DNA of 64,000 nt from Parahaliea maris (GCF_008064665.1 NZ_VRZA01000001.1:434001-498000); one strand, 5' to 3'; shown: positions 24,490-33,453, counted from the first letter of the stretch. Numbers and translations are program-made. The notes: generated by a model from the sequence alone, not told the origin.

Positions 24490-26592
24490 ATGAACAACTA
24501 CCTGCGACTGCTACCCGTTGCCGTGGCGTGTACCGTATCGGCGGCGACCGCTGCGGAACTGGAAGAAATTCTGGTGACCGCGGAATTCCGCCCCACCAGC
24601 CTGCTGCAGCAACCCACCAGTACCAGCGTGGTAACCCAGGAGGACATCCGCCAGCGGGCCGCCCAGCACCTGGAAGATATTCTCAACCTGGCGCCGAATG
24701 TGAATTTTGCCGGCGGCACCTCCCGCGCCCGCTTCTTCCAGATTCGCGGTATCGGCGAGCGCAGCCAGTACCAGGAGCCCCTGAACGCCTCCATCGGCCT
24801 GATTGTCGATGGCGTGGATTTCAGCGGCCTGGGCACCGCCGGTACCCTGTTCGACGTCGAGCAGGTGGAAGTACTGCGCGGCCCCCAGGGCACGCTGCAC
24901 GGGGCCAATGCACTCGCTGGCCTGATCAACGTGCGCACCGCCGCGCCGGAAAATGAGCCGGCCCTGGCGGTGGAAGGGACGCTGGGTAACTACAATACCT
25001 GGAGCACCGGTATCGTCGGCACCGGCCCGCTGGTCAAGGACAGCCTCCTGTATCGGGTGGCAGTCCAGGAGTACCGCAGCGACGGTTACATCGAGAATGA
25101 CTACCTCTCCCGGGATGACACCAATCGCCGCGACGAAACCAGTGTGCGCGGCAAACTGCGCTGGCTGACCAGCGACAGCGCCACCCTGGACATCACCGCC
25201 TTCTACCTCGACGCCGACAACGGCTTTGACGCCTTTTCACTCGACAACACCCGTCACACCCTGTCCGACCAGCCCGGCCACGACCGCCAGGAGTCCACCG
25301 CCCTGGCCCTGGACTGGCAGCAATCGCTGAACGCGTTCGACCTCGAGGCCACCCTGACCCTGGCGGCCTCGGACACCGAGTACTCCTACGACGAGGACTG
25401 GAGCTTTGTCGGCATTGCCCCCGGTTGGGAGTATTCGTCCTTCGACCAGTACCTGCGCGACCGCGACAGCTCCAGCGCCCAACTGCGCCTGCTGTCCAAC
25501 GACAGCTCGAGGCTGTTGGGCGGACGCAGCGACTGGGTAGCCGGTGTTTATTACCTGGGCGACCGCGAGGACCTGCACCGCCGCTATACCTACCTGGACG
25601 GTGATTTCTACAGCCGTTACGACACCGACACCTACGCCGCCTTCGGCCAGATGGATACCCGGCTCGCGGAGAACCTGTCCCTGCTCACCGGGCTGCGGGT
25701 GGAGCGCCGCAACACCGACTACAGCGACAGCAACGCCGTTGCCTCTGACCCGGGCAAGACCCTGTGGGGCGGACGCGTTACCCTGGAGTACACCGTCAGC
25801 GACGGCCACATGCTGTACGGCGGCCTGTCGCGCGGCTACCGCGCCAACGGTGTGAATGCCGGCATCCTGGCCAGCATGGAGGCCTTCGAGGACCCGGCCA
25901 TCATCACCCAGCTGGAACGGGTACAGACCTTCGACGAGGAGTCCCTGCTCAACTACGAGGTGGGCTACAAGGGCCTGCTACTCGACGGCAGCATGAGTCT
26001 GCGGCTGGCGGCGTTCTACATGGACCGCCGTGACCAGCAGGTGAAAGGCTCGCTGGTGATCCAGCGCGAGGACAACAGCACCACCTTCCTCGACCACGTC
26101 AGCAATGCGGCCGAGGGGACCAACTACGGTCTGGAACTGGAGATGGACTGGCGGGCCACCGAATCCCTGTCCCTCTACACCCATCTGGGCCTGCTGGAAA
26201 CGGAGTTCAAAGACTACGTCAACGCCTCCGGCACCGACCTCTCCGGCCGCGAGCAGGCCCACGCCCCGGGTTACCAGTACGCCGCCGGCGCGCGCTACGA
26301 CCTGGGAGGCGGTTTTTACGCCCGCCTGGACCTGGAGGGCAAGGATGACTTCTACTTCTCCGACCGTCACGACCTGCAGGCGCCCGCCTTCGACCTGCTG
26401 CACCTGCGCCTGGGTTACGCCAGCGGTAACTGGAGCGTGGCCCTGTGGGGGCGCAACCTGACCGACGAGGACTACTTCGTGCGCGGCTTTGGCAGCTTCG
26501 GCAATGACCCGCGCAAGGAATACGTCACCGAACCCTATCTCCAGTACGGCGAACCGCGCACCTTCGGCGTGTATGGCCGCTACTCCTTTTAA
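24490..26592 (+). CDS. TonB-dependent receptor, probable thiamine uptake
   Basis: A 700-residue outer-membrane TonB-dependent receptor. It has a signal peptide (LPVAVACTVSAATA), a TonB-box-like segment right after it (LEEILVTAEFRP), a plug domain (RGPQGTLHGANALAGLINV at about residues 134-152) and a 22-strand barrel ending in Phe (YGRYSF). Transcription under a TPP riboswitch and the following thiamine genes indicate that the substrate is thiamine or a precursor, as for the Omr1 receptors described by comparative genomics of TPP regulons. It starts at the ATG at 24490 after GAGGAG. Confidence 0.9.
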   Translation: MNNYLRLLPVAVACTVSAATAAELEEILVTAEFRPTSLLQQPTSTSVVTQEDIRQRAAQHLEDILNLAPNVNFAGGTSRARFFQIRGIGERSQYQEPLNASIGLIVDGVDFSGLGTAGTLFDVEQVEVLRGPQGTLHGANALAGLINVRTAAPENEPALAVEGTLGNYNTWSTGIVGTGPLVKDSLLYRVAVQEYRSDGYIENDYLSRDDTNRRDETSVRGKLRWLTSDSATLDITAFYLDADNGFDAFSLDNTRHTLSDQPGHDRQESTALALDWQQSLNAFDLEATLTLAASDTEYSYDEDWSFVGIAPGWEYSSFDQYLRDRDSSSAQLRLLSNDSSRLLGGRSDWVAGVYYLGDREDLHRRYTYLDGDFYSRYDTDTYAAFGQMDTRLAENLSLLTGLRVERRNTDYSDSNAVASDPGKTLWGGRVTLEYTVSDGHMLYGGLSRGYRANGVNAGILASMEAFEDPAIITQLERVQTFDEESLLNYEVGYKGLLLDGSMSLRLAAFYMDRRDQQVKGSLVIQREDNSTTFLDHVSNAAEGTNYGLELEMDWRATESLSLYTHLGLLETEFKDYVNASGTDLSGREQAHAPGYQYAAGARYDLGGGFYARLDLEGKDDFYFSDRHDLQAPAFDLLHLRLGYASGNWSVALWGRNLTDEDYFVRGFGSFGNDPRKEYVTEPYLQYGEPRTFGVYGRYSF

Positions 26593-26663
26593 CAGCCGAT
26601 TCCAGCTACTCTTGAATCATCATTACGGAGTAACACTGCATGTCAGACATACAGGAAAGCAGC

Positions 26664-26918
26664 ATGAAACTGACGGCTGAACTCAGCCTCTACCCCCTGC
26701 AGGAAGAATACATTCCGGTCATCCAGGGTTTTATCGATCGCCTGCGGGAGCACGGCGACCTGGTGATTGTCACCAACGCCATGAGCACCCAAATCTGTGG
26801 CGACTTCGACCGGGTGTTCGCCATCGTGCGCCAGGAACTCAAGGCCAACTTCGAGCAGTACGGCAAGCAGGTCCTGGTGTGCAAGTTCATCCCCGGTGAG
26901 CTGGAGATCAGCCGATGA
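26664..26918 (+). CDS. YkoF/MTH1187-like thiamine-binding protein
   Basis: A small protein of 84 residues (92 if the ATG at 26640 is used; both have purine-rich upstream sequence). It matches the YkoF/MTH1187 ferredoxin-like fold that binds thiamine or hydroxymethylpyrimidine, with the typical opening AELSLYPLQEEYIPVIQGFI, then VTNAMSTQICGDFD and a C-terminal VLVCKFIPG. It has no signal peptide, so it acts in the cytoplasm. The stop overlaps the start of the permease gene (ATGA), which implies coupled expression. Confidence 0.82.
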   Translation: MKLTAELSLYPLQEEYIPVIQGFIDRLREHGDLVIVTNAMSTQICGDFDRVFAIVRQELKANFEQYGKQVLVCKFIPGELEISR

Positions 26919-27541
26919 CAGAAGGCGGGCTCCCCGAGCACCTGGCCACCGCGCTCGCAGCCATGTCCGGCTGGGAACTCATCGCGGTGGTGCTGGGGGT
27001 TGCCTACCTCCTGCTGGCGGTGCGCGAAAGCCTGTGGTGCTGGTACGCCGCCTTCGCCGGCACGGCCATTTCGCTCTACCTGTTCTGGCAGGTAGGGTTG
27101 GTGATGGAATCTGCCCTGCAAGTCTACTACCTGGCGATGGCGGTATACGGCTGGTGGCAGTGGCAACAGAGCAGCCAGGGGCAGATCGACGACGAGGGCC
27201 AGCGCCCGATCAGTCGCTGGACCCTGCGCCAGCACACCACGGCTATTTCAGCCGTGGTGCTGGTGTCTGCGCTCAGCGGCTACCTCCTGGCCCGCTACAC
27301 CGATGCCGCCATGCCCTATCTCGACTCCTTCACCACCTGGGGCGCCATCCTGACCACCTGGATGGTGGCGCGCAAGGTGCTGGAAAACTGGATCTACTGG
27401 CTGGTCATCGACGGCGCCTCCATCTACCTCTATATCGACCGGGAGCTGTACCTGTTCTCGCTGCTGTTTACGGTTTACCTGGTCATCGTTGTGGCAGGAT
27501 TCTGGCAGTGGTTACACCACTACCGCGCGACCGCCAGCTGA
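26915..27541 (+). CDS. pnuT: PnuC-family permease, probable thiamine transporter PnuT
   Basis: A 208-residue inner-membrane protein with about seven transmembrane helices of the PnuC family (nicotinamide riboside and thiamine facilitators). Diagnostic stretches include YLLLAVRESLWCWYAAFAG, YYLAMAVYGWWQW and ILTTWMVARKVLENWIYWLV. Placement behind a TPP riboswitch and a thiamine-type receptor favours thiamine (PnuT) over nicotinamide riboside. PnuT-type facilitators depend on intracellular phosphorylation for net uptake, which fits the kinase gene that overlaps its 3' end. Confidence 0.88.
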   Translation: MTEGGLPEHLATALAAMSGWELIAVVLGVAYLLLAVRESLWCWYAAFAGTAISLYLFWQVGLVMESALQVYYLAMAVYGWWQWQQSSQGQIDDEGQRPISRWTLRQHTTAISAVVLVSALSGYLLARYTDAAMPYLDSFTTWGAILTTWMVARKVLENWIYWLVIDGASIYLYIDRELYLFSLLFTVYLVIVVAGFWQWLHHYRATAS

Positions 27542-28401
27542 GGCTGGCCCAGGTGCTGGGCCAGTGGCGGCACTGGAGCTGCCTGCCGGCCCTGGGCGCC
27601 GAACCCACTGTTCAGGGCGAGCTCAGCGCAGGTTTCAGTAATGCCAGTTACCGCGTCACCAGCGACGACGGCCGCCAGTTTGTGGTGCGCCTGGACGGGG
27701 TGGACCCGGCCCACCACGGCATCAGCCGGCAGGCGGAATGGCACGCCCTGCACAGTGCCTTTGAGGCTGGACTGACGGCACAACCCTGTTACTTCAACCC
27801 GGACCTGGGGGCATTGGTGTGCCACTACCTGCCCGAAGACGAGGACAGCCGGGATGACCTCGAAGATGTGGCACAGCTACTGCGCCGCATTCACGCCCTG
27901 CCCGCCCTGCACCACCGGCTCGACCTGCAGGAACGCACGATCCGCTACCGCCGCCATACCGGAACGATGGATAGCGCTACGGATGCCCTGTTACGCAGCC
28001 TGACGGCAACGGTGGACGAGGTCCTCGCCTGGCAGCGCACCCAGAACGATCGCTGCCTCTGCCATAACGATCTGCTGGCGGCCAACAGGCTGTACTCAGG
28101 CGGCAAGCTGTACGCGCTGGACTGGGAGTACTGCGCCATGGGATCGCGCTGGTTTGATCTGGCGGTGGTGTGTTGTGGGGATGAACTGGCGCCGGAGAAC
28201 GTCGAACGGCTGTTGTATTCTTATTTGCAACGCGCACCGGAGTCCGGAGACCGGCAGTACCTGGCCGCCTACAGCCTGCTATACCGGTACATCGAGATGC
28301 TGTGGTATGCGGCGACCAGCCCGGAGAATATGGAGTGGAGGAACAAATCTGGGGCACTGCGGACTACGGCGGAACGGGTGAAATCGAATGGTTTACCCTA
28401 A
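27508..28401 (+). CDS. Thiamine-kinase-like phosphotransferase (APH/ChoK fold)
   Basis: A 297-residue aminoglycoside-phosphotransferase/choline-kinase-fold protein. The catalytic loop is CHNDLLAANRL (HxD...N) and the metal-binding motif is ALDWEYCAMG. A glycine-rich N-lobe is visible (GELSAGFSNASYRV). In a thiamine operon it most likely phosphorylates thiamine (ThiK-type) and so traps it after PnuT transport. I chose the GTG at 27508 (AGGA 9 nt upstream), which overlaps the permease gene by 34 nt. Codons further upstream in this frame lie inside pnuT and are not homologous. Confidence 0.85.
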   Translation: MVTPLPRDRQLRLAQVLGQWRHWSCLPALGAEPTVQGELSAGFSNASYRVTSDDGRQFVVRLDGVDPAHHGISRQAEWHALHSAFEAGLTAQPCYFNPDLGALVCHYLPEDEDSRDDLEDVAQLLRRIHALPALHHRLDLQERTIRYRRHTGTMDSATDALLRSLTATVDEVLAWQRTQNDRCLCHNDLLAANRLYSGGKLYALDWEYCAMGSRWFDLAVVCCGDELAPENVERLLYSYLQRAPESGDRQYLAAYSLLYRYIEMLWYAATSPENMEWRNKSGALRTTAERVKSNGLP

Positions 28402-28461
28402 CGCAACAGCCTGAATCTTGCCTCTGGACCTTCCAAACCCGGCCAGATTGAGCACTGAAAC

Positions 28462-28575
28462 CGCGCGCACGGCACCCGGAACCCTTCCGGGACTCGCCGT
28501 AAATACGTCCCTGTAGGCTCGAGTGCGACATCCATGTCGCACACGGTCCCGGAAGGGCTCCGCGCGCCGCACGTG
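28462..28575. repeat. Palindromic intergenic repeat, copy 2
   Basis: A 17-bp inverted repeat with one wobble mismatch (28477-28493 / 28546-28562, core CCCTTCCGGGAC) encloses a loop containing ATACGTCCCTGTAGGCTCGA and a second, internal hairpin GTGCGACA-TCCA-TGTCGCAC (28523-28542). Outer pairing (GCGCGCACGGC / GCGCCGCACGTGC) extends the stem. It belongs to the same family as the repeat at 20.0 kb. Together with copy 3 it fills most of the 411-nt gap between the kinase gene and yajQ. Confidence 0.8.
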
Positions 28576-28642
28576 CTCTCCCAGTCGTATATTCAGATTT
28601 ACGACTTCGAATCTTACTGGCGGGAATTCCACTCTGAGGCAG

Positions 28643-28771
28643 GGCGCGAGCCGGGGGTGCGCCTTTCCGGACCGTCAACGGCCATGGAGGGCACGGTCCG
28701 GCGCCCCGGTTGCCGAGCGCACATGGACGTGCTTGTAGCGTGTCCGGAAAGGCGTACGCCCGGATCGCGCC
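28643..28771. repeat. Palindromic intergenic repeat, copy 3 (inverted)
   Basis: A 30-bp imperfect inverted repeat (28643-28672 / 28742-28771, inner core GCCTTTCCGGAC) encloses a loop that, read on the minus strand, contains ACGCTACAAGCACGTCCATG. This is the same loop motif as copies 1 and 2 in opposite orientation. It lies between the convergently transcribed thiamine kinase and yajQ genes. Confidence 0.8.
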
Positions 28772-28812
28772 CGGCCTACGGAGTACCACTAGCCAGGTAG
28801 CACCTTGCCCGC

Positions 28813-29295
28813 CTAATCCCGAAAATTACTGAACTGCAGCGGCTGCTCGAACTCCATCTCCCGCAACAGCGCGATCACCTGCTGCAGGTCGTCCCGCTTC
28901 TTGCCGGTGACCCGCACCTGGTCGCCCTGAATCTGGGCCTGTACCTTGAGCTTGGCGTCCTTGATTTTTTTCACCAGCTGCTTGCACTGCATACTGTCGA
29001 GGCCGTGACGGAGGGTAACGGTTTCCCGCACCTGCTTGCCGGAGGTAACCGGCTCGCCACAGTCCATTGCCGCCGGATCGATGTCGCACTTGATCAGTGC
29101 TGCGCGCAGCATGTCCTCCATTTGTGCGACCTGAATTTCCGCTTCCGCCGTGATGACGACACTGCGCTCCTCGCGTTCAAAAGACGCGCTGACGCCCTTG
29201 AAGTCAAAGCGATTCTTTACGATTCGGGAAGCCTGATCCACCGCGTTGGTGAGTTGATGCAGATCCACTTCCGATACCACGTCGAATGATGGCAT
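28813..29295 (-). CDS. yajQ: YajQ-family nucleotide-binding protein
   Basis: A 160-residue YajQ (DUF520) protein, the usual family length. It opens with MPSFDVVSEVDLHQLTNAVDQA and contains VKNRFDFKGV, RHGLDSMQCKQLVKKIK and VRVTGKKRDDLQQVIALLRE. Two ferredoxin-like halves are expected. Members bind nucleotides, and some (Xanthomonas, Pseudomonas) bind cyclic di-GMP and modulate a LysR regulator; others are only known as RNA or tRNA binders. The ATG at 29295 follows GAGGG; the frame open up to 29334 is ignored. Confidence 0.94.
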   Translation of the reverse strand: MPSFDVVSEVDLHQLTNAVDQASRIVKNRFDFKGVSASFEREERSVVITAEAEIQVAQMEDMLRAALIKCDIDPAAMDCGEPVTSGKQVRETVTLRHGLDSMQCKQLVKKIKDAKLKVQAQIQGDQVRVTGKKRDDLQQVIALLREMEFEQPLQFSNFRD

Positions 29296-29385
29296 AGTGC
29301 CCTCGCGACCCTTTATAGAAACAATGAGGAGCACATGGTAATGCGCCCCCCGCAGTTTACAATCCCCAACATCAGAGGCTGATCG

Positions 29386-30276
29386 TTGTCCCTACCCTGG
29401 TACATTCTCGGTTGCGGCGCCATGGGCAGCCTGCACGCGGCCCAACTGGACCGGGCGGGCGAATCGGTAATCATGCTCCCGCGCAGCACACCGCCTGGTG
29501 GTGGGCCGCTGCAGCTGGAGATCTGTGGCCTGAGCACGAGCCGGCATGCGCTTCCGTGGCAGGCGCCAGAGGCCAGTGCGCCCATCGACAGGCTGCTGGT
29601 GTTGACCAAGGCCTACGATGTCGCCGCAGCAATCGGCAGTGTAGCGCGACGCCTGACGCCGCAAAGTCAGGTCGTGCTGATGGCGAATGGCATGGGTTAC
29701 GCGGAAGAAATAGCGGCCCGGCTGCCGGGCCTGAGTCTCGCCTTCGGCACCAGCACCCAGGGTGCCCACCGCACCGTGGACGGCAAGGTGCATCACGCCG
29801 GTCTCGGGAGTACACGTGTGGGTATGCCGGGAGTGATCGATGCGCCGGCCTGGTTCAGCCCCCTCGGGCAGGCGCTGCCCGACTGCGAATGGGAAGCCGA
29901 CATCAGCATGGCCCTGTGGCAGAAGCTGGCCGTCAACTGCGCCATCAACCCGCTGACCTCACTGCACAACTGCCGCAACGGCGAGCTGGCACGCGACCCA
30001 CACCTGGCGCAAAAGGTTCGTGATGTGTGCGGGGAAATTGCGGAGGTGGCCGAGGCGGCAGGGCAGGTGCTCCCGGACCTGGAATCCCGGGTCTTTAGCG
30101 TGATCGATGCCACCGCGGACAACCGCTCCTCGATGTTGCAGGATGTCAGCCGCGGACAACGCACGGAAATCGACTACATCAATGGCTACCTGGTGCGCCA
30201 GGCCCGACAGCTGGCGGTGCCTGCGCCGCTCAATGAAGCACTTTGGCACGCGGTCCGGGACCTGACCGCGCCATGA
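29386..30276 (+). CDS. 2-dehydropantoate 2-reductase family protein
   Basis: A 296-residue PanE/ApbA-type ketopantoate reductase. The N-terminal Rossmann motif is ILGCGAMGSLHAA. The catalytic region KLAVNCAINPLTSLHNCRNGEL contains the conserved Lys and Asn, and SSMLQDVSRGQRTEIDYING carries the substrate-binding Ser/Asp-Glu motif. It would reduce ketopantoate to pantoate with NADPH for pantothenate synthesis. The start is a TTG at 29386 with AGAGG 6-7 nt upstream. It is isolated from other pan genes, so a related 2-ketoacid substrate is possible. Confidence 0.88.
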   Translation: MSLPWYILGCGAMGSLHAAQLDRAGESVIMLPRSTPPGGGPLQLEICGLSTSRHALPWQAPEASAPIDRLLVLTKAYDVAAAIGSVARRLTPQSQVVLMANGMGYAEEIAARLPGLSLAFGTSTQGAHRTVDGKVHHAGLGSTRVGMPGVIDAPAWFSPLGQALPDCEWEADISMALWQKLAVNCAINPLTSLHNCRNGELARDPHLAQKVRDVCGEIAEVAEAAGQVLPDLESRVFSVIDATADNRSSMLQDVSRGQRTEIDYINGYLVRQARQLAVPAPLNEALWHAVRDLTAP

Positions 30277-30328
30277 CGACGCCTCCCCTTACTACTTGCC
30301 GCACTGATCGAGACCACCCCGACCTCAC

Positions 30329-31783
30329 CTAGCGAGCGTCGAAGCTTGTCTCAACCAGCTGTTCCAGCAGCGATTGCCAGCGGCTTAGGGGCATTTCAGG
30401 CAGCAGCGTAACCTGCCGGTAGTGTTCATTCGTCGCGCCGCGGCGGGTGAGTCCCAACAGGCAGATATCACCACGACAGCGCAAGCCTATCTGCAACTGC
30501 TCGTGGGCCGGGGGAGGCTGCCGGTTGTTGGCTACGCCCTCGCCAGCGAGGGGGCACGCAGGCGGGGCATTGTAGAAGCGCAGATGGCGGTTGCTGACCA
30601 GGGCCGCACGGCAGGTGGCCTCCTGCAGCCACTGCACTGACAACCCCTCGGGCAGGATAACGCCCTGCCCCACGTCGACAGTCGGCATCGCCATGTCGAC
30701 GCGGTGGGCGCGCGGCACGATGAAGGTCGCCACCAACGCGACCGCCAGGGCCAGACCGCCCAACCCGGCCTGCACCCGACGCGTGCCCAGCAATTTACGC
30801 AGGTCAGCCCGCGTGAGCTGATCAAAGCCGCGCCAGTCTGCCAGTTGTGAACGACCCTGCTGCCTGAACTCCTGCGGCAGTGCCGGAGGCAACTCATCGT
30901 CGGACTCCCGACGTAAATCGGAGCGTACGCCCGCCAGCGGCATGCGCTGCATGGCCTGGGGTTGCTCATGGGCCAGTTGCCGCAGTATCTGGCGCACCCG
31001 GTGGGTATTGTCCGGGCGGTCTCCGGGCCGCTTTTGCAAGAGGCGTTCGACCAACTCGCGCAACCCTGGCGGCACCGGGGTGCCATCGGCCAGGGTGTCA
31101 GGCAAAGCCGGCGGTGCTCCTTCGCGCAGCCGCTGCAGGTCCAACTTGCCCTCGCTGATAAAAGGGTGCTCGCCACTCACCATGCGATGCAGCAGGCTGC
31201 CCAGGGCAAACAGGTCCGAGCGCACATCCAGTGGCTCGCCGCTGAAATGCTCCGGGCACAGGGCGCTCTCGCTGGCGGCACCCTGCACCACGGGGTAGCG
31301 ACCGGGGGCCCTTGCGATGCCGAAGTCACTGAGCAGTGCGCGGCCGTTATCCGAAACCAGCACATTGCTGGCCTTGAGGTCGCCGTGAACAATGCGTTGC
31401 TGGCGGATGGCTGCCAGCGCGGCTGCAACATCGATACCCACGTTGAGCAGGGCATTGAGGCTGGGTGGGCCCTGCTGCAGCAGTTCTTCGAGATCGATGC
31501 CCGGCACATAGGCCATGATCATGGCCAGGTAGTCACCGGCGAGAATGACGTCGTGAATCTTGACCACCCGCTCGCTGTCGATGCCGGCAATGATCCGCGC
31601 CTCGTTCACCACTTTGCGGCGCTCAGCCCGCGTCGCCGCAGGAAGGTGGTAGAGCTTGATGGCCACCCGGCGCTGCAGGCGGGAGTCGTAGCCCAGATAC
31701 ACACTCCCCTGGCCACCCTGGCGAATCAGGCGCAGCACACGATAGGGGCCGATGCGCGGCCCGGACAGCTGGGGTCGCGCCAC
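30329..31783 (-). CDS. Membrane-anchored Ser/Thr protein kinase
   Basis: A 484-residue Hanks-type kinase. Residues ~12-265 are the kinase domain, with the Gly loop RQGGQGSVYLG, VAIKLY lysine, catalytic loop HGDLKASN and DFG motif SDFGIARA. The usual APE motif is replaced by CPEHFSG. A single transmembrane helix follows at about residues 343-362 (GLGGLALAVALVATFIVP). A ~120-residue extracytoplasmic C-terminal domain has four Cys residues and no recognised family. The GTG start shares one base with the stop (TAGTG) of the FHA-sigma54 activator gene, so the two are translationally coupled and likely form one signalling pair. Confidence 0.9.
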   Translation of the reverse strand: MARPQLSGPRIGPYRVLRLIRQGGQGSVYLGYDSRLQRRVAIKLYHLPAATRAERRKVVNEARIIAGIDSERVVKIHDVILAGDYLAMIMAYVPGIDLEELLQQGPPSLNALLNVGIDVAAALAAIRQQRIVHGDLKASNVLVSDNGRALLSDFGIARAPGRYPVVQGAASESALCPEHFSGEPLDVRSDLFALGSLLHRMVSGEHPFISEGKLDLQRLREGAPPALPDTLADGTPVPPGLRELVERLLQKRPGDRPDNTHRVRQILRQLAHEQPQAMQRMPLAGVRSDLRRESDDELPPALPQEFRQQGRSQLADWRGFDQLTRADLRKLLGTRRVQAGLGGLALAVALVATFIVPRAHRVDMAMPTVDVGQGVILPEGLSVQWLQEATCRAALVSNRHLRFYNAPPACPLAGEGVANNRQPPPAHEQLQIGLRCRGDICLLGLTRRGATNEHYRQVTLLPEMPLSRWQSLLEQLVETSFDAR

Positions 31784-33360
31784 TACCGGGACCCGCGTTG
31801 ACGCATGCGGGCGCGCAGCCCCTGGTAGGAAACCCTCAGGGTGAGGGCGGCCTGGCGCACATCACCTTCCGCCTCGGCCAGCGCCGTTTCCAGCTCCTTT
31901 TCGGGCACGTCGGAGGCGAGGCGAAACTCCCCGGAGTCTTCGATCAGGCGGTACACCGCCTGCCGGGAAATCGACAGGCTGCGGGCAGTGGCCGCCGCCT
32001 CGTATTCGCTGTCGATATGAGCTCGCCTGAACATGGCCTCATCCACTCTCGGGCGCTCCGGCAAAGTCTCAGCCGGCGCATCCACCTCCCCCGTATCCGC
32101 CCGCATCCGACTTTCCAGACCCGGAGGCATTACCAGCTGGCGCTCGCTCGCAACCAGCAATTGCCGGGCCGCGTTCGCCAGCTCCCGAATATTCCCCGGC
32201 CAGCTATAAAGCGCAAAGCGCTGAAACAGTTCCGCCCAGCGAGCCACGGCAAGCGGGTCGCCCTGTACTCCGGGCAACAGGGATTCACTGCCGAGCCCGG
32301 GAGCCTCGGTCCGCAGGAAGTGCCACAGCAACAGGCCGAGATCCTCCCGGTGGGAGCGCAATGAAGGCACCCGGATCTCCAGGCTGCCCAGCCGGTGCCG
32401 GAGGGCCGAACTGAAATTGCAGTCTCCGGCATCCAGCGGGCTGTCCGTGGCGGCGATAACGCGCACATCCACCGCAACCAGATCGCCGCCGACCACCTGT
32501 ATTTCCCGCTGTTGCAGGGCCCGCAGTAACTGCGGCTGGATAGCGGGAGGGACGGCCCCGATCTCGTCCATGAACAGGGTGCCGCCCTCGGCCTGGCGAA
32601 AAAAGCCCCGGCTGGCGGCACCGGCACCGGTGAAGGCGCCGCGGGCGCTGCCAAACAGCAGCGAAGGTGCCAGGGTCTCGGGGATTGCCGCCATATTCAC
32701 GGGCACCAGAGCGCGTCCCGAGCGGGGACTGGCGCGGTGCAGGGCCCTGGCCACCTCTTCCTTGCCGGCACCGGTTTCCCCCAGCACCAGGACATCGAAG
32801 TCGGTGGCCCCGAGTCGGGCTATCTCGCGGCGCAACGCGCACATCCCCGCGCTGCGCCCCAACAGTGACTGCGCCACACCGGTAGGGTTGGCGCCCCGCG
32901 GTGGGCCGGTATGCAACCACAGCACCACCGTGTGGGCGAGTTGCACCACACAGCCTTCGGCCAGTTGTGCCGGCTCCAGGAAGATAGCGTCACCGCCGGG
33001 GGACTCACCACCCAGGTCCTGCCCACCAAGGACGTGGCCATTGAGACGGCAGCGACAGGCGTTGGTATGCCGGCGTAATTGCAGGCCGTCGCGGCCAAAA
33101 CTCAACTGCAGGGACTGGCGTGATACGTGATCGTCATCCAGCCCCCGGGGGCTACCCCTGGGGCCGGTGAATTCGGGTTGGTGACGACCGAGTTGAAGGC
33201 TGCGGCGGCGGGACTTCAGCTCGCCTTCCCAGTAGTCCCCGATGCGCTCGGGATCCGGGTGGAATAAAATCGTCAGGCTCAGCACCGACTGGCCGGAATC
33301 CGCCGACAAGCTGGCAGCCAGAGTGGGGAGAGTCGCTTCCGTGCGTGATGAGTCCGACAT
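31783..33360 (-). CDS. FHA-domain sigma54 activator (AAA+ / Fis-type)
   Basis: A transcription activator of about 525 residues. The N-terminal region resembles an FHA domain (LGRHQPEF, HVSRQSLQL, RLNGHV), which binds phosphothreonine. The central AAA+ domain has Walker A GETGAGKE, the sigma54-contacting GAFTGA loop and Walker B GGTLFMDEIGAVP. The C-terminus has two HTH-like segments (SLSISRQAVYRLIEDSG, and RQAALTLRVSYQGLRARM). The ATG at 33360 is used; a TTG at 33387 is also possible and has a better purine stretch. It is coupled to the kinase gene downstream, its likely phospho-partner. Confidence 0.9.
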   Translation of the reverse strand: MSDSSRTEATLPTLAASLSADSGQSVLSLTILFHPDPERIGDYWEGELKSRRRSLQLGRHQPEFTGPRGSPRGLDDDHVSRQSLQLSFGRDGLQLRRHTNACRCRLNGHVLGGQDLGGESPGGDAIFLEPAQLAEGCVVQLAHTVVLWLHTGPPRGANPTGVAQSLLGRSAGMCALRREIARLGATDFDVLVLGETGAGKEEVARALHRASPRSGRALVPVNMAAIPETLAPSLLFGSARGAFTGAGAASRGFFRQAEGGTLFMDEIGAVPPAIQPQLLRALQQREIQVVGGDLVAVDVRVIAATDSPLDAGDCNFSSALRHRLGSLEIRVPSLRSHREDLGLLLWHFLRTEAPGLGSESLLPGVQGDPLAVARWAELFQRFALYSWPGNIRELANAARQLLVASERQLVMPPGLESRMRADTGEVDAPAETLPERPRVDEAMFRRAHIDSEYEAAATARSLSISRQAVYRLIEDSGEFRLASDVPEKELETALAEAEGDVRQAALTLRVSYQGLRARMRQRGSR

Positions 33361-33453
33361 TACCGAGTGGAGGAGGCCCCTGAACAATTTTTGCTCTTTC
33401 CTGCAGTTTAGCAGTCAGCTCAGGGGGCGCCACTGCACACTGCGAATCCGGGG

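Noticed and set aside
26797-27507. Upstream extension of the thiamine-kinase-like protein
   Set aside because: This part of the open frame is entirely out of frame with, and inside, the binding-protein and PnuT genes; kinase homology starts after the GTG at 27508.
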